41,921 bases of DNA from Streptomyces chilikensis (GCF_001642695.1 NZ_LWCC02000005.1:3194282-3236202), one strand, 5' to 3'; counted from the first letter of the stretch, positions 26,566-37,736 are shown. Program-made: numbers and translations. The notes: a model not told the origin generated them from the letters alone.

Positions 26566-27246
26566 ATGAACGACTTCCCCGGCAGCGGCCCGTACGACCG
26601 CGCGCGCGCCGAGCTGACCGTTCCGGTCGCCGAGTCCCGTTACGTGATCCCGCGCTTCGTCGAGCGCACCTCCCAGGGCGTGCGCGAGTACGACCCGTAC
26701 GCGAAGCTCTTCGAGGAGCGCGTGATCTTCCTGGGCGTGCAGATCGATGACGCCTCCGCCAACGACGTCATGGCGCAGCTGCTGTGCCTGGAGTCGATGG
26801 ACCCGGACCGCGACATCTCGATCTACATCAACAGCCCCGGCGGCTCCTTCACGGCGCTCACCGCGATCTACGACACGATGCAGTTCGTGAAGCCGGACAT
26901 CCAGACCGTCTGCATGGGCCAGGCCGCCTCCGCCGCCGCCGTCCTGCTCGCGGCCGGCACGCCCGGCAAGCGCATGGCGCTGCCCAACGCCCGCGTCCTG
27001 ATCCACCAGCCCTACAGCGAGACCGGCCGCGGCCAGGTCTCCGACCTGGAGATCGCCGCCAACGAGATCCTGCGGATGCGCTCCCAGCTGGAGGAGATGC
27101 TGGCCAAGCACTCCACCCAGCCGGTGGAGAGGATCCGCGAGGACATCGAGCGTGACAAGATCCTCACCGCCGAGGACGCGCTGCAGTACGGGCTGATCGA
27201 CCAGATCATCTCGACCCGCAAGATGAACAACACCAGCGTTCGCTGA
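26566..27246 (+). CDS. clpP2: ATP-dependent Clp protease proteolytic subunit 2
   Basis: The second ClpP subunit, 226 residues. In actinobacteria ClpP1 and ClpP2 form a mixed two-ring chamber docked by ClpX or ClpC. Triad: Ser122 (QAASAAAV), His147 (VLIHQP) and probably Asp197 (ERDK). The N-terminal extension of about 45 residues before the ClpP core, longer than in ClpP1, includes a likely propeptide. The ATG follows AGGAG at 8-base spacing. Two hairpins separate it from clpX. Confidence 0.96.
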   Translation: MNDFPGSGPYDRARAELTVPVAESRYVIPRFVERTSQGVREYDPYAKLFEERVIFLGVQIDDASANDVMAQLLCLESMDPDRDISIYINSPGGSFTALTAIYDTMQFVKPDIQTVCMGQAASAAAVLLAAGTPGKRMALPNARVLIHQPYSETGRGQVSDLEIAANEILRMRSQLEEMLAKHSTQPVERIREDIERDKILTAEDALQYGLIDQIISTRKMNNTSVR

Positions 27247-27253
27247 CGCGACC

Positions 27254-27320
27254 GCGGCAGGACGTCTGCCGCCTCTTGGCGGGGTTCGCCCGGATCCGTT
27301 CCGGAGCGGACCCTGCCAAG
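27254..27320 (+). terminator. Two hairpins between clpP2 and clpX (attenuator candidate)
   Basis: Hairpin A is a perfect 7-bp stem, GCGGCAG/CTGCCGC, with loop GACGT (27254-27272). Hairpin B is an 11-bp stem (27275-27285 with 27310-27320, one G-U pair) enclosing a small inner stem. They sit in the 182-base clpP2-clpX gap and could stop most readthrough from clpP1P2. CATAAG near 27359 might be part of a separate clpX promoter. Confidence 0.5.
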
Positions 27321-27428
27321 GGGGGCCCGAACGGGGGGCCAGGCAAGGTACCGTCGACATAAGGCAGCACCGTGGAGACCGGGGACGCACCAGCGTCCGG
27401 GGGCTCCCAGGCGAAGGGGAAGCACACC

Positions 27429-28718
<1,290 letters not shown>

Positions 28719-28734
28719 TCGGCCCGGTCCACGC

Positions 28735-28768
28735 GAAAGGGGCGCGCCCGCCAGGGCGCGCCCCTTTC
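28735..28768. terminator. Bidirectional terminator of clpX and the GPYG-repeat gene
   Basis: A perfect 15-bp stem (28735-28749 with 28754-28768), AAA on one arm and TTT on the other, loop GCCA. It lies between convergent genes. Confidence 0.9.
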
Positions 28769-28782
28769 GCACGGGCGGGGTC

Positions 28783-29799
28783 CTACGCGGGCTTGCGGAT
28801 CTCGTCGCGGACCTTCCCGGTGAGCTCCACGGCAAGTTCCTTGCTCACGCCCGCGGTGGCGTCACCCGGCGAGACGAGCCCCATGGTGCTGTAGTCGGCC
28901 CAGACGCAGAACCAGTCCGTCTTCATCTGCTTGGTGACCGGGTTCTTGCCCTCGACGCCCTGGCACTTGGCCACCGTGCCGTCGATGTCCACTTCCTCGG
29001 GGTCGCCCAGCAGCCGGGCCCCGCTCTCGGAGTCCTTCTCGAACTCCTTCTTGTAGGAGGCGAAGAACGCGTCGAGGCTCGCCTCCGGGTCGGCGATCTC
29101 GCCGTACCCGCCGGCGACGGTCAGCCCTTTGGCGGTGGCCATGTCGGGCATGGTGCCCGGGTCCTGCGGGTCGTAGCCGGAGACGTCCGCGGTGGTCCAG
29201 AAGCCGCCCATCGCCTTGCCGTCCTTGACGCCGCTGGCTTCGAGGTCCTTGGCCTGCGCCCCGGCGCCCTCGGCGGCCTCGCCCATCAGGTGGTAGTCGG
29301 TCAGCAGGGTCTTGGGCGCCGTCAGCTTGTGCGGGCCGTCGTCCTCCAGCCCGCCGGCGAAGAACAGGAAGTACGCGCCGACCGCGAGCGCGACCACCGC
29401 GGCCGCGCCACCGAGGAGCAGACCCTTCTTCCTGCCGCCGCCACCGCCGCCGGGCTGCCCCTGGGGCGGCACGCCGTACGGGGGCTGACCGGGCTGACCT
29501 GGCTGCTGGCCGTACGGGTTGGCCTGCGGCGGGACGCCGGGCTGCTGGGGGTAACCGTAGGGCTGCTGCTGCTGCGGGTAGCCGTAGCCGGGCTGCGGCT
29601 GCTGGGGCGGCGGGGAGCCGTACGGGCCGGGCTGCTGACCGCCGGGCGGGCCGTAGGGACCGGGCTGACCGTAGGGACCGGGCTGACCGCCGGGCTGACC
29701 GGCCGGCTGACCGTAGGGCCCAGGCTGAGCTCCCGGCTGTCCGTAGGGGCCGGGCTGCTGGGGCTGCCCGCCGTACGGGCCAGGCTGGTGGTGACTCAT
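28783..29799 (-). CDS. Membrane-anchored protein with Pro/Gly/Tyr-rich GPYGQP repeats
   Basis: A 338-residue protein. Residues 1 to about 120 are almost pure low-complexity sequence built of GPYGQP/PYGYPQQ-like repeats. RKK at 123-125 precedes one transmembrane helix (about 126-148). The remaining about 190 residues should lie outside the membrane and contain two cysteines (AKCQG, DWFCVW) that could form a disulfide, plus a helical segment. The inside-out order (cytoplasmic disordered repeats, helix, exported domain) is common among actinobacterial proteins of unknown function. The ATG follows GGGAGGGAAA. It is convergent with clpX and divergent from valS, and its function is unknown. Confidence 0.85.
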   Translation of the reverse strand: MSHHQPGPYGGQPQQPGPYGQPGAQPGPYGQPAGQPGGQPGPYGQPGPYGPPGGQQPGPYGSPPPQQPQPGYGYPQQQQPYGYPQQPGVPPQANPYGQQPGQPGQPPYGVPPQGQPGGGGGGRKKGLLLGGAAAVVALAVGAYFLFFAGGLEDDGPHKLTAPKTLLTDYHLMGEAAEGAGAQAKDLEASGVKDGKAMGGFWTTADVSGYDPQDPGTMPDMATAKGLTVAGGYGEIADPEASLDAFFASYKKEFEKDSESGARLLGDPEEVDIDGTVAKCQGVEGKNPVTKQMKTDWFCVWADYSTMGLVSPGDATAGVSKELAVELTGKVRDEIRKPA

Positions 29800-29919
29800 G
29801 GCTGGTTTCCCTCCCTGGTGCTGTCCGGCGCCATCCTTCCCTAACCGGGGCCCCCGCGTGCGCCCGGGGCGCAGACCGTTACCGAGTAATCGCGTTTCGG
29901 AACGACCCCGGCACACCCC

Positions 29920-29925
29920 TAAAAT
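29920..29925 (+). promoter_or_regulatory. -10 element of valS, leaderless arrangement
   Basis: TAAAAT ends 7 bases before GTG 29933, and there is no ribosome-binding site. A start at the overlapping ATG 29924 would begin inside the -10 element, which supports the GTG. Confidence 0.5.
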
Positions 29926-29932
29926 GACCGGC

Positions 29933-32581
29933 GTGACCGAGAACTCTCAGCAGCCCACAGCGCCCGAAACCGAACTGCCGACCCAGTACACGCCGGCCGA
30001 CGTGGAGGGACCGCTGTACGAGCGCTGGGTAGAACGCGGTTACTTCGAGGCGGACGCCGGGAGCGACAAGCCGCCCTTCACCGTCGTCATCCCCCCGCCG
30101 AACGTCACCGGCTCGCTCCACCTGGGCCACGCCTTCGAGCACACGCTGATCGACTCCCTGACCCGCCGCAAGCGGATGCAGGGCTACGAGACGCTGTGGC
30201 AGCCCGGCATGGACCACGCCGGCATCGCGACCCAGAACGTCGTCGAGCGCGAGCTCGCCAAGGAGGGCAAGTCCCGCCACGACCTGGGCCGCGAGGCGTT
30301 CGTCGAGCGGGTCTGGCAGTGGAAGGCCGAGTCCGGCGGCCAGATCTCCGGCCAGATGCGCCGCCTCGGCGACGGCGTCGCGTGGTCGCGTGAGCGCTTC
30401 ACCATGGACGAGGGCCTGTCCCGGGCCGTCCAGACCATCTTCAAGAAGCTCTACGACGACGAGCTGATCTACCGCAAGGAGCGCATCACCAACTGGTGCC
30501 CGCGCTGCCTGACCGCGATCTCCGACATCGAGGTCGAGTACCAGGAGGACGACGGCGAGCTCGTCTCCATGAAGTACGGCGAGGGCGAGGACACCATCGT
30601 CGTCGCCACCACCCGTGCCGAGACGATGCTGGGCGACACCGCGGTCGCCGTCCACCCGGACGACGAGCGGTACAAGCACCTGGTCGGCAAGCAGATCAAG
30701 CTCCCGCTGACCGACCGCACCATCCCGGTCGTCGCCGACACGCACGTCGACCCGGAGTTCGGCACCGGCGCGGTCAAGGTCACCCCGGCCCACGACCCGA
30801 ACGACTTCGAGATTGGCGAGCGGCACGGCCTGCCGTCCATCACGGTGATGGACGAGCACGCCGTCATCACCGTCCACGGCCCCTTCCAGGGCCTGGACCG
30901 GCTGGAGGCGCGCTCGGCGATCGTCGGCGCGCTGCGCGCCGAGGGCCGCGTGGTCGCCGAGAAGCGCCCCTACGTCCACAAGGTCGGCCACTGCTCGCGC
31001 TGCAAGACCACCATCGAGCCGCGGCTGTCCATGCAGTGGTGGGTCAAGGTCGCCCCGCTCGCCAAGGCCGCCGGTGACGCGGTCCGCGACGGCAGGGTCA
31101 GGATCCACCCGCAGGAGATGGAGAAGCGGTACTTCGACTGGGTCGACAACCTGCACGACTGGTGCATCTCGCGCCAGCTCTGGTGGGGTCACCGCATCCC
31201 GGTCTGGCACGGACCCGACGGCGAGATGGTCTGCGTCGGCCCCGGCGAGGAGCCGCCGTCCGGCGAGGGCTGGCGCCAGGACAGCGACGTCCTCGACACC
31301 TGGTTCTCCTCCGGCCTGTGGCCGTTCTCCACGCTGGGCTGGCCCGAGCGGACCGAGAGCCTCGCGAAGTTCTACCCGAACTCCGTCCTGGTCACTGGCT
31401 ACGACATCCTCTTCTTCTGGGTCGCCCGGATGATGATGTTCGGCCTCTACGCGATGGACGGCACCCCTCCGTTCCACACCATCGCGCTGCACGGCATGGT
31501 CCGTGACCAGAACGGCAAGAAGATGTCGAAGTCCTTCGGGAACGTCGTCAACCCGCTGGACTGGATGGACAAGTACGGCTCCGACGCGCTCCGCTTCACG
31601 CTCGCGCGCGGCGCCAACCCGGGCGTCGACGTCCCGATCGGCGAGGACTGGGTCCAGGCCTCCCGGAACTTCGCCAACAAGATCTGGAACGCCACCCGGT
31701 TCGCCCTGATGAACGGCGCCACCGTCGAGGGCCCGCTGCCGGAGGCCGCCGAGCTGTCGGCGACCGACCGCTGGATCCTCTCCCGGCTCGACTCGGTGGT
31801 CGCCGAGGTCGACGCGCTCTACGAGGACTACCAGTTCTCCAAGCTCTCCGAGGCGCTCTACCACTTCGCGTGGGACGAGGTCTTCGACTGGTACGTCGAG
31901 CTGTCCAAGACCACCTTCATGGCGGGCGGCCCGGCCGCCGAGGCGAGCAAGCGCGTCCTCGGCGAGGTCCTCGACGTCACGCTGCGGCTGCTCCACCCGA
32001 TCATGCCGTTCGTCACCGAGACGCTGTGGACCACGCTGACCGGCGGCGAGTCCGTCGTCGTCGCCGACTGGCCGGGCACCGTGCGGGTTTCCGGGGCCGA
32101 CGCCCCGGGTGGCTTCCGCGACGCGGCGGCCGAGCAGGAGATCGCCACCCTCCAGTCGGTGATCACCGAGGTCCGCCGCTTCCGCAGCGACCAGGGCCTG
32201 CAGCCGGGCCAGCGGGTCCCGGCCCGCCTCACCCTGGACGGCACGCCGCTCGCCGCGCACGAGGCGGCCATCCGCCAGCTGCTGCGCCTCCAGCCGGAGG
32301 GCGAGGGCTTCGCCGCCACCGCCAGCCTGCCGGTGGCCGGCGCGACGGTCGAGCTGGACCTGTCCGGCGCGATCGACTTCGAGGCCGAGCGCAAGCGGCT
32401 CACCAAGGACCTCCAGGCGGCGGAGAAGGAGAAGGCGCAGGCCCACGGCAAGCTCGGCAACGAGGCGTTCCTCGCCAAGGCGCCGGAGCCGGTCGTGGAC
32501 AAGATCCGCACCCGACTCGCCAAGGCCGAGGAGGACATCGCGCGGATCACGGAGCAGCTCGCGAAGCTGCCCTCCGCCTGA
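29933..32581 (+). CDS. valS: Valyl-tRNA synthetase
   Basis: A class I aminoacyl-tRNA synthetase charging tRNA-Val, 882 residues. The signature HLGH (63-66) is in [13 protein letters not shown] and KMSKS is at 530-534. The editing CP1 domain lies between about 200 and 380 ([17 protein letters not shown]). The anticodon-binding helical domain covers about 620-800, and a C-terminal coiled coil about 810-880 is typical of ValS. The start is set at GTG 29933 (then TENSQQ), because TAAAAT just upstream makes a leaderless transcript likely. I see no T-box leader. It is monocistronic, ended by a hairpin at 32597-32630. Confidence 0.97.
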   Translation: MTENSQQPTAPETELPTQYTPADVEGPLYERWVERGYFEADAGSDKPPFTVVIPPPNVTGSLHLGHAFEHTLIDSLTRRKRMQGYETLWQPGMDHAGIATQNVVERELAKEGKSRHDLGREAFVERVWQWKAESGGQISGQMRRLGDGVAWSRERFTMDEGLSRAVQTIFKKLYDDELIYRKERITNWCPRCLTAISDIEVEYQEDDGELVSMKYGEGEDTIVVATTRAETMLGDTAVAVHPDDERYKHLVGKQIKLPLTDRTIPVVADTHVDPEFGTGAVKVTPAHDPNDFEIGERHGLPSITVMDEHAVITVHGPFQGLDRLEARSAIVGALRAEGRVVAEKRPYVHKVGHCSRCKTTIEPRLSMQWWVKVAPLAKAAGDAVRDGRVRIHPQEMEKRYFDWVDNLHDWCISRQLWWGHRIPVWHGPDGEMVCVGPGEEPPSGEGWRQDSDVLDTWFSSGLWPFSTLGWPERTESLAKFYPNSVLVTGYDILFFWVARMMMFGLYAMDGTPPFHTIALHGMVRDQNGKKMSKSFGNVVNPLDWMDKYGSDALRFTLARGANPGVDVPIGEDWVQASRNFANKIWNATRFALMNGATVEGPLPEAAELSATDRWILSRLDSVVAEVDALYEDYQFSKLSEALYHFAWDEVFDWYVELSKTTFMAGGPAAEASKRVLGEVLDVTLRLLHPIMPFVTETLWTTLTGGESVVVADWPGTVRVSGADAPGGFRDAAAEQEIATLQSVITEVRRFRSDQGLQPGQRVPARLTLDGTPLAAHEAAIRQLLRLQPEGEGFAATASLPVAGATVELDLSGAIDFEAERKRLTKDLQAAEKEKAQAHGKLGNEAFLAKAPEPVVDKIRTRLAKAEEDIARITEQLAKLPSA

Positions 32582-32596
32582 TTCCCCGAGCACGTC

Positions 32597-32630
32597 CGGC
32601 GGGCCGTCCCTCCCCGGGGGCGGCCCGCCG
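32597..32630 (+). terminator. Terminator of valS
   Basis: A perfect 10-bp stem (32597-32606 with 32621-32630) with a 14-base loop that can itself pair CCCC/GGGG, 15 bases after the valS stop. Confidence 0.75.
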
Positions 32631-32682
32631 CGTTCATGTCGCGGCCCGTTCCGCGTAACCGGCCGGCTGTTCACTGCGGGGC

Positions 32683-33717
32683 ATGACCGACCCCGCAGGC
32701 GGCCCCGCCGCCGCAACCGTCCGGCCCGCCGCCCCCGCCCCGCCGGCCCCGGCGCCCGCCCGGCGGGACGACGTCGACCTGCTGCGCGTCGTCTGCACCG
32801 CCGCCGTCGTCCTCTGCCACACCGCCGCCGCCTTCGTGGAGGGCGGCCACCGCACCGCCGGTGTCGCCGCCGACTCGCTCACCCGGTTCGCGGTGCCCGC
32901 GTTCTTCGCCATGGCCGGATGGGCGGCGCTGGTGGCCTCGCCGGTGCGCGGGGAGCGGCAGCTGCTGCGGCGGGCGGACCGGATCGTGCGGCCCATGGCC
33001 GTGTGGACGGTGCTGTACGTGGTGTGGCGGGGCGGGGCCGAGGACGCCGTCGGAGCCGTCCTCGGGTCGGTCGAGCCGGCGTTCCACCTCTGGTACCTGT
33101 ACGTGTACGTCCCGCTGATGCTGGTGCTCGGCGCGGCGGTGCTGCTGGTGCGGCGGGCGGCCGTCCCCCGGTGGACCCTGGCGCTGCTGGGCGTGTGCGC
33201 GCTCGGCGCCACGGCGCGCGGCGACGCGGGCCGGATCACCGGGCTGGACCTGCCCGACTGGGCGTGGGGGCTGTCGCTGTACCCGCTGGGCTACGCGCTC
33301 GCCGGAGCGGCGCTGCTGGGCGCCGCCCGGCGGGCCGGGCCCCGGTGGCTGTGGGCGGCGGCCGTGGTGGCCGGACTCGCGGCGGTCGGCGCGTACCAGC
33401 TGGGCCACCGGTTCCCCGCCGCCTACGCCGCGCCGCCGGTGGCGGCGCTGACCCTCGCCGTCCTCGGCGCGTTCCGCGGGGTGCGGGTGCCGGAGCGGTG
33501 GCGGGGGCCGGTGCGGCGGCTGTCGGACGCCTCGTTCGGGGCGTACCTGGTCCACCTGGCGTTCGTCGCGCCGCTGGGCGGCGCGGTGGCGGCGCGGACC
33601 GGCCGGGGCTGGGCCGCCGTGGGGGCGCTCACCGGGACCGCGCTGGTCTGCGCCGCGCTGTCGTTCGCCGTCGCGCACCTGTGGGGGCGGCTGCGGCTGA
33701 GGGCGTGGCTGGGCTGA
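32683..33717 (+). CDS. Acyltransferase-3 family integral membrane protein
   Basis: A 344-residue multi-pass protein (about ten helices) of the same broad family as the gene at 21556 but not closely similar. RDDVDLLRVVCTAAVVLCH at about 28-46 carries the conserved histidine. FAVPAFFAMAGW, EPAFHLWYLYVYVPLML and the last-helix motif SFGAYLVHLAFV are typical. The N-terminal 27 residues are a Pro/Ala-rich cytoplasmic tail. The substrate is unknown. The ATG is preceded only by GGGG a few bases away. It lies between valS and folC, and its GTG-rich 3' flank contains a short tandem duplication. Confidence 0.85.
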   Translation: MTDPAGGPAAATVRPAAPAPPAPAPARRDDVDLLRVVCTAAVVLCHTAAAFVEGGHRTAGVAADSLTRFAVPAFFAMAGWAALVASPVRGERQLLRRADRIVRPMAVWTVLYVVWRGGAEDAVGAVLGSVEPAFHLWYLYVYVPLMLVLGAAVLLVRRAAVPRWTLALLGVCALGATARGDAGRITGLDLPDWAWGLSLYPLGYALAGAALLGAARRAGPRWLWAAAVVAGLAAVGAYQLGHRFPAAYAAPPVAALTLAVLGAFRGVRVPERWRGPVRRLSDASFGAYLVHLAFVAPLGGAVAARTGRGWAAVGALTGTALVCAALSFAVAHLWGRLRLRAWLG

Positions 33718-33746
33718 GCCGCGCGGCGCGCCGTGCCGTGCCGCAT

Positions 33747-33791
33747 GGTGCGGTGGGTGTGGTGCCGCGCGGTGCGGTGGGTGCGGTGCCG
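33747..33791. repeat. Two-copy 24-bp tandem duplication
   Basis: GGTGCGGTGGGTG-Y-GGTGCCG occurs at 33747-33767 and 33771-33791 with one difference in 21 bases. It lies in the 125-base gap between the acyltransferase gene and folC, upstream of the folC promoter element. Confidence 0.8.
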
Positions 33792-33830
33792 GGCCGGTGG
33801 CCGGGGACGGACCGTGCCGCGGCCGGAACG

Positions 33831-33836
33831 TAGACT
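33831..33836 (+). promoter_or_regulatory. -10 element of folC, leaderless arrangement
   Basis: TAGACT is followed by 6 bases and the GTG start codon, with no Shine-Dalgarno. No clear -35 hexamer is seen. Confidence 0.5.
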
Positions 33837-33842
33837 GGGCGC

Positions 33843-35363
33843 GTGAGTGAGCTCCCCCCGGACGACAGCAGTGAGCGCCCCGACCCGCTGGACGCCTTCG
33901 AAGAGATCATCGCGGAGGAGACCGACCGCGATCCCGATCTCGCCGTGATCGAGGCCGGCAGCCGCACCCTGCGCACCCAGGGCGGCCCGCCCGGCGCCGA
34001 CGTGCCGGCCCGGCCCGAGGACCCGGAGGTCGACAAGGCGCTCCGCGAGGTGGAGCAGGAGCTCGCCTCCCGCTGGGGCGAGACCAAGCTGGAGCCCTCC
34101 GTCAGCCGCATCGCCGCGCTGATGGACGTCCTCGGCGACCCGCAGCGCTCCTACCCGTCGATCCACATCACGGGCACCAACGGCAAGACCTCCACCGCCC
34201 GCATGATCGAGGCCCTGCTCGGCGCCTTCGACCTGCGCACCGGCCGCTACACCAGCCCGCACGTGCAGTCCGTCACCGAGCGGATCAGCCTGGACGGCCA
34301 CCCGATCAGCGCCGAGCGGTTCGTCGAGACCTACCGGGACGTCCAGCCGTACGTCGAGATGGTCGACGCCCAGCAGGAGTACCGGCTCTCCTTCTTCGAG
34401 GTCCTCACCGGCATGGCGTACGCGGCGTTCGCCGACGCACCCGTGGACGTGGCCGTGGTCGAGGTCGGCATGGGCGGGACGTGGGACGCCACCAACGTCA
34501 TCGACGCCGGCGTCGCCGTGATCACCCCGATCGACCTGGACCACACCGACCGCCTCGGCTCCACGACGGGCGAGATCGCCACCGAGAAGGCCGGGATCAT
34601 CAAGGACGACGCCACCGTGGTGCTCGCCCAGCAGCCGGTCGACGCAGCGCAGGTCGTCCTCAAGACGTCCGTGGCCAAGAACGCCACGGTGGCCCGCGAG
34701 GGCCTGGAGTTCGGCGTGCTGTCCCGGCAGATCGCGGTCGGCGGCCAGGTGATGACGCTGCGCGGCCTGGGCGGCGAGTACGAGGAGGTCTACCTCCCGC
34801 TGCACGGCGCCCACCAGGCGCACAACGCGGCGGTCGCGCTGGCGGCGGTCGAGGCGTTCTTCGGCGTCGGCGGGGCGCGCTCCGGCCCGCTGGACGTCGA
34901 GACGGTGCGGCGGGCGTTCGCCTCGGTGTCCTCGCCGGGCCGGATGGAGGTCGTGCGGCGCTCGCCCACCGTGGTCCTGGACGCCGCCCACAACCCGGCC
35001 GGCGCGCGGGTCACCGCCGAGGCGGTCAGGGAGGCGTTCGACTTCAGCCGCCTGATCGGCGTGGTCGGCGCGAGCGGCGACAAGAACGTGCGGGGACTGC
35101 TGGAGGCGTTCGAGCCGATCTTCGCGGAGGTCGTGGTCACCCAGAACTCCAGCCACCGCGCGATGGGCGCGGACGAGCTGGCCGCGATCGCCGTCGAGGT
35201 GTTCGGCGAGGAGCGGGTCCAGGTCGAGCCGCGGCTGCCGGACGCGCTGGAGGCGGCGATCACGCTGGCCGAGGAGGAGGGCGAGTTCGCCGGCGGAGGC
35301 GTGCTCGTCACCGGTTCTGTCATCACGGTCGGCGAGGCCCGGCTGCTCCTGAGGAAGGGCTGA
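33843..35363 (+). CDS. folC: Folylpolyglutamate synthase / dihydrofolate synthase
   Basis: Adds glutamate to dihydropteroate and to folates, an essential step in folate cofactor formation. 506 residues, somewhat longer than usual because of an acidic N-terminal extension of about 60 residues. The Mur-ligase-like ATP site is ITGTNGKTSTARM (109-121, Lys115). Further marks are YTSPHVQSVTERI, VEVGMGGTWDATNV (where many FolC proteins have GGRLDATN), DLDHTDRLG, and the C-terminal AAHNPAG and VVGASGDKNVRG. The GTG start lies 6 bases after TAGACT. It forms an operon with the DUF4233 gene 7 bases downstream. Confidence 0.95.
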   Translation: MSELPPDDSSERPDPLDAFEEIIAEETDRDPDLAVIEAGSRTLRTQGGPPGADVPARPEDPEVDKALREVEQELASRWGETKLEPSVSRIAALMDVLGDPQRSYPSIHITGTNGKTSTARMIEALLGAFDLRTGRYTSPHVQSVTERISLDGHPISAERFVETYRDVQPYVEMVDAQQEYRLSFFEVLTGMAYAAFADAPVDVAVVEVGMGGTWDATNVIDAGVAVITPIDLDHTDRLGSTTGEIATEKAGIIKDDATVVLAQQPVDAAQVVLKTSVAKNATVAREGLEFGVLSRQIAVGGQVMTLRGLGGEYEEVYLPLHGAHQAHNAAVALAAVEAFFGVGGARSGPLDVETVRRAFASVSSPGRMEVVRRSPTVVLDAAHNPAGARVTAEAVREAFDFSRLIGVVGASGDKNVRGLLEAFEPIFAEVVVTQNSSHRAMGADELAAIAVEVFGEERVQVEPRLPDALEAAITLAEEEGEFAGGGVLVTGSVITVGEARLLLRKG

Positions 35364-35370
35364 CGATCCC

Positions 35371-35712
35371 GTGCGTACGCTCTGCGCTTCTACGCTCATC
35401 GGCGAGTTCTTCGTCATCGGCTTCGCCGGACTGGTCGCCATGAAGGACCCGGACCTGTCCATGACCACGGTGTGGACGGTGTGCGGGATCGGCATGCTGG
35501 TGTCGGTGCTGCTCTGCGGTGTGGTCACCCGGCCGGGCGGGGTGGTCCTGGGCTGGATCCTCCAGCTCGCGCTGATCGCCTCGGGATTCGTGGTCCCGAT
35601 GATGTTCGGCCTCGGCCTGGCCTTCGCGGCGCTGTGGTGGGCCTCCGTCCACTACGGCCGCAAGATCGACGCCATCAAGGCCACCCGCGAGGCGGCCACC
35701 CCGGCGGCCTGA
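35371..35712 (+). CDS. DUF4233 membrane protein
   Basis: A 113-residue protein with four hydrophobic segments (about 8-24, 33-52, 58-75, 78-93) and a short basic C-terminal tail. It belongs to the actinobacterial DUF4233 family, which regularly follows folC, and its function is unknown. The GTG start is 7 bases after the folC stop and uses GAGGAAGG inside the end of folC, so the two are co-transcribed and probably translationally linked. Confidence 0.85.
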   Translation: MRTLCASTLIGEFFVIGFAGLVAMKDPDLSMTTVWTVCGIGMLVSVLLCGVVTRPGGVVLGWILQLALIASGFVVPMMFGLGLAFAALWWASVHYGRKIDAIKATREAATPAA

Positions 35713-35770
35713 CGCCGCACCGCCGCCCACGTCCTCGTGGAGTCCTCGTGGAGGCGGCGCCCGCCCGCGG

Positions 35771-35803
35771 ACGGCCCGCCCACCGGCCCGGTGGGCGGGC
35801 CGT
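35771..35803 (+). terminator. Terminator of the folC operon
   Basis: A perfect 16-bp inverted repeat (35771-35786 with 35788-35803); allowing a five-base loop, a 14-bp stem remains. It lies about 58 bases after the DUF4233 stop. Confidence 0.8.
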
Positions 35804-35934
35804 CGCGCGCACGGGCGGTCCCGCCCGCCTCTCCCGGCGGCACGATCGCCCGCAAAGGGAACCAATGGTCCCGCGGGGGCGTGCGGACGGGCCGCACGGT
35901 GCGCCTCGGGTGAGGAGGGGCGGGGGCGGGGCGA

Positions 35935-35940
35935 TAGGCT
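35935..35940 (+). promoter_or_regulatory. -10 element of ndk
   Basis: TAGGCT lies 45 bases upstream of the ndk ATG, giving a normal-length leader that contains a GGGAG ribosome site. The -35 is not obvious. Confidence 0.35.
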
Positions 35941-35985
35941 CGGGCCCTGATCATCACCGTCCGTACAGCCCCACCGGGAGCCCGC

Positions 35986-36396
35986 ATGCAGCGCACCCTT
36001 GTCCTCCTCAAGCCCGACGCCGTCCGTCGCGGCCTGACCGGCGAGATCATCAGCCGTATCGAGCGCAAGGCGGGCTGGAGCATCACCGCCCTGGAGCTGC
36101 GCACCCTCGGCCAGGAGACCCTGGAGCAGCACTACGGCGAGCACAAGGGCAAGCCGTTCTACGAGCCCCTGGTCGCCTTCATGGCCTCCGGCCCGGTCGT
36201 CTCGATGATCGTCGAGGGCGAGCGCGTGATCGAGGGCGTCCGCCGCCTGGCCGGCCCCACCGACCCCGTCGAGGCCCAGCCCGGTTCCATCCGCGGCGAC
36301 TTCGGCGTCATCACCCGGGAGAACCTCATCCACGCCTCGGACTCCGAGGAGTCCGCCGAGCGCGAGATCAAGATCTTCTTCCCCGGCCGCGGCTGA
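35986..36396 (+). CDS. ndk: Nucleoside diphosphate kinase
   Basis: Transfers the gamma-phosphate of ATP to nucleoside diphosphates through a phosphohistidine. 136 residues, usual length. The active-site histidine is His116 in [11 protein letters not shown]-site residues are in [10 protein letters not shown] (4-13), and the family segments [14 protein letters not shown] and GSIRGDFG are intact. The ATG follows GGGAG at normal spacing. Probably monocistronic, with an imperfect hairpin after the stop (about 36394-36435). Confidence 0.97.
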   Translation: MQRTLVLLKPDAVRRGLTGEIISRIERKAGWSITALELRTLGQETLEQHYGEHKGKPFYEPLVAFMASGPVVSMIVEGERVIEGVRRLAGPTDPVEAQPGSIRGDFGVITRENLIHASDSEESAEREIKIFFPGRG

Positions 36397-36650
36397 GGGC
36401 CCCGTCCGTTCCGTTCCGGCGGTGGCGGACCCTCTTGGGGGAACCTTTCCCTCCGACGGCACGTCACCGCAGGCGTACAGCGCCGCCATCTGCTGAGAAT
36501 GGCGGAGACCCTCGCGCAGTGTCCGGGCGGGCGAGACTACGATGTAGCCCTTGCAAGCCCGCACGTCACAGCACCCACCCTTGCCGTCCCCACCGCAAGC
36601 GGCTTCACGCTCAACGTGGGACGGCCAGACGAATCCTGATGGGGAACTCA
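36397..36650 (+). promoter_or_regulatory. mreB upstream region
   Basis: About 254 bases. After the imperfect ndk terminator there is an inverted repeat CCGCCAT/ATGGCGG (36483-36489 with 36499-36505, 9-base loop) and a good -10 candidate TACGAT (36538-36543). This would leave a leader of about 100 bases before mreB. Several promoters are known for mreB in S. coelicolor, from memory. Confidence 0.4.
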
Positions 36651-37670
36651 ATGTCGTTCATCGGCCGTGACATGGCTGTCGACCTCGGGACCGCCAACAC
36701 GCTGGTGTACGTACGGGGTCGCGGGATCGTGCTCAACGAACCGTCGGTCGTCGCGATCAACACCAACACCGGCGGCATCCTCGCGGTCGGGGCCGAGGCC
36801 AAGAAGATGATCGGCCGCACGCCCGGCAACATCGTGGCGGTGCGGCCGCTGAAGGACGGCGTGATCGCCGACTTCGAGATCACCGAGCGGATGCTCCGCT
36901 ACTTCATCCTGAAGATCCACAAGCGCCGCTACCTCGCCCGTCCGCGGGTCGTGGTGTGCGTGCCGTCCGGGATCACCGGGGTGGAGCGCCGCGCCGTCAT
37001 CGAGGCGTCGACGCAGGCCGGCGCGCGCCAGGTGCACATCATCGAGGAGCCCATGGCGGCCGCCATCGGCTCCGGCCTGCCGGTCCACGAGGCCACCGGC
37101 AACATGGTGGTGGACATCGGCGGCGGCACCACGGAGGTCGCGGTGATCTCCCTCGGCGGCATCGTGACCGCCCAGTCGATCCGGGTGGCCGGCGACGAGC
37201 TGGACAACGCGATCATCCAGCACGTCAAGAAGGAGTACTCGCTGCTCCTCGGCGAGCGGACGGCCGAGCAGATCAAGATCTCGATCGGCTCCGCGTACGA
37301 CCTGGACAAGGACGAACACACCGAGATCCGCGGCCGCGACCTGGTCTCCGGCCTGCCGAAGACCGTGGTCATCTCCGCCGCGGAGGTCCGCAAGGCGATC
37401 GAGGAACCGGTCAACGCGATCGTCGACGCCGTGAAGACCACGCTGGACAAGTGCCCGCCCGAGCTGTCGGGCGACGTGATGGACCGTGGAATCGTCCTCA
37501 CCGGCGGCGGCGCCCTGCTCCGCGGCCTGGACGAGCGGCTGCGCCGGGAGACCGGCATGCCGATCCACATCGCCGAGGACCCGCTGGACAGCGTGGCGCT
37601 CGGCTCCGGCAAGTGCGTCGAGGAGTTCGAGGCGCTCCAGCAGGTGCTGGACGCCCAGCCGCGCCGCTGA
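36651..37670 (+). CDS. mreB: Rod-shape/spore-wall determining actin homolog MreB
   Basis: An actin-like ATPase that, in Streptomyces, acts mainly in spore-wall synthesis and aerial hyphae rather than in tip growth. 339 residues. Phosphate-1 loop [10 protein letters not shown] (11-20), phosphate-2 [11 protein letters not shown], adenosine loop [11 protein letters not shown]. The ATG at 36651 is preferred because GGGGAA stands 4 bases upstream; the ATG at 36639 (four residues longer, MGNS) lacks a ribosome site but is the usual database start. A large hairpin separates it from mreC. Confidence 0.97.
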   Translation: MSFIGRDMAVDLGTANTLVYVRGRGIVLNEPSVVAINTNTGGILAVGAEAKKMIGRTPGNIVAVRPLKDGVIADFEITERMLRYFILKIHKRRYLARPRVVVCVPSGITGVERRAVIEASTQAGARQVHIIEEPMAAAIGSGLPVHEATGNMVVDIGGGTTEVAVISLGGIVTAQSIRVAGDELDNAIIQHVKKEYSLLLGERTAEQIKISIGSAYDLDKDEHTEIRGRDLVSGLPKTVVISAAEVRKAIEEPVNAIVDAVKTTLDKCPPELSGDVMDRGIVLTGGGALLRGLDERLRRETGMPIHIAEDPLDSVALGSGKCVEEFEALQQVLDAQPRR

Positions 37671-37705
37671 CCGGCACCGCCGGCCGGCCGGCGGGCGGCC
37701 ACCCG

Positions 37706-37736
37706 TCCGCCGTACGGGGCGCACCCGTACGGCGGA
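37706..37736 (+). terminator. Hairpin between mreB and mreC (attenuator candidate)
   Basis: A perfect 13-bp stem (37706-37718 with 37724-37736) with loop GCGCA, 35 bases after the mreB stop inside the 201-base mreB-mreC gap. It could end most mreB transcripts and reduce mreC, mreD and pbp2 expression relative to mreB. Confidence 0.6.

Noticed and set aside
29800-29932. T-box or other tRNA-sensing leader before valS
   Set aside because: The gap is too short, and the start codon sits right after the -10 element, leaving no leader.
29879-32716. 945-codon minus-strand frame opposite valS
   Set aside because: It is an antisense shadow, rich in Arg/Gly/Asp/Leu/Val, without domains or a ribosome site; valS is certain.
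33423-35528. Minus-strand frame of 701 codons opposite folC
   Set aside because: Shadow of folC and the adjacent genes; no domain content.
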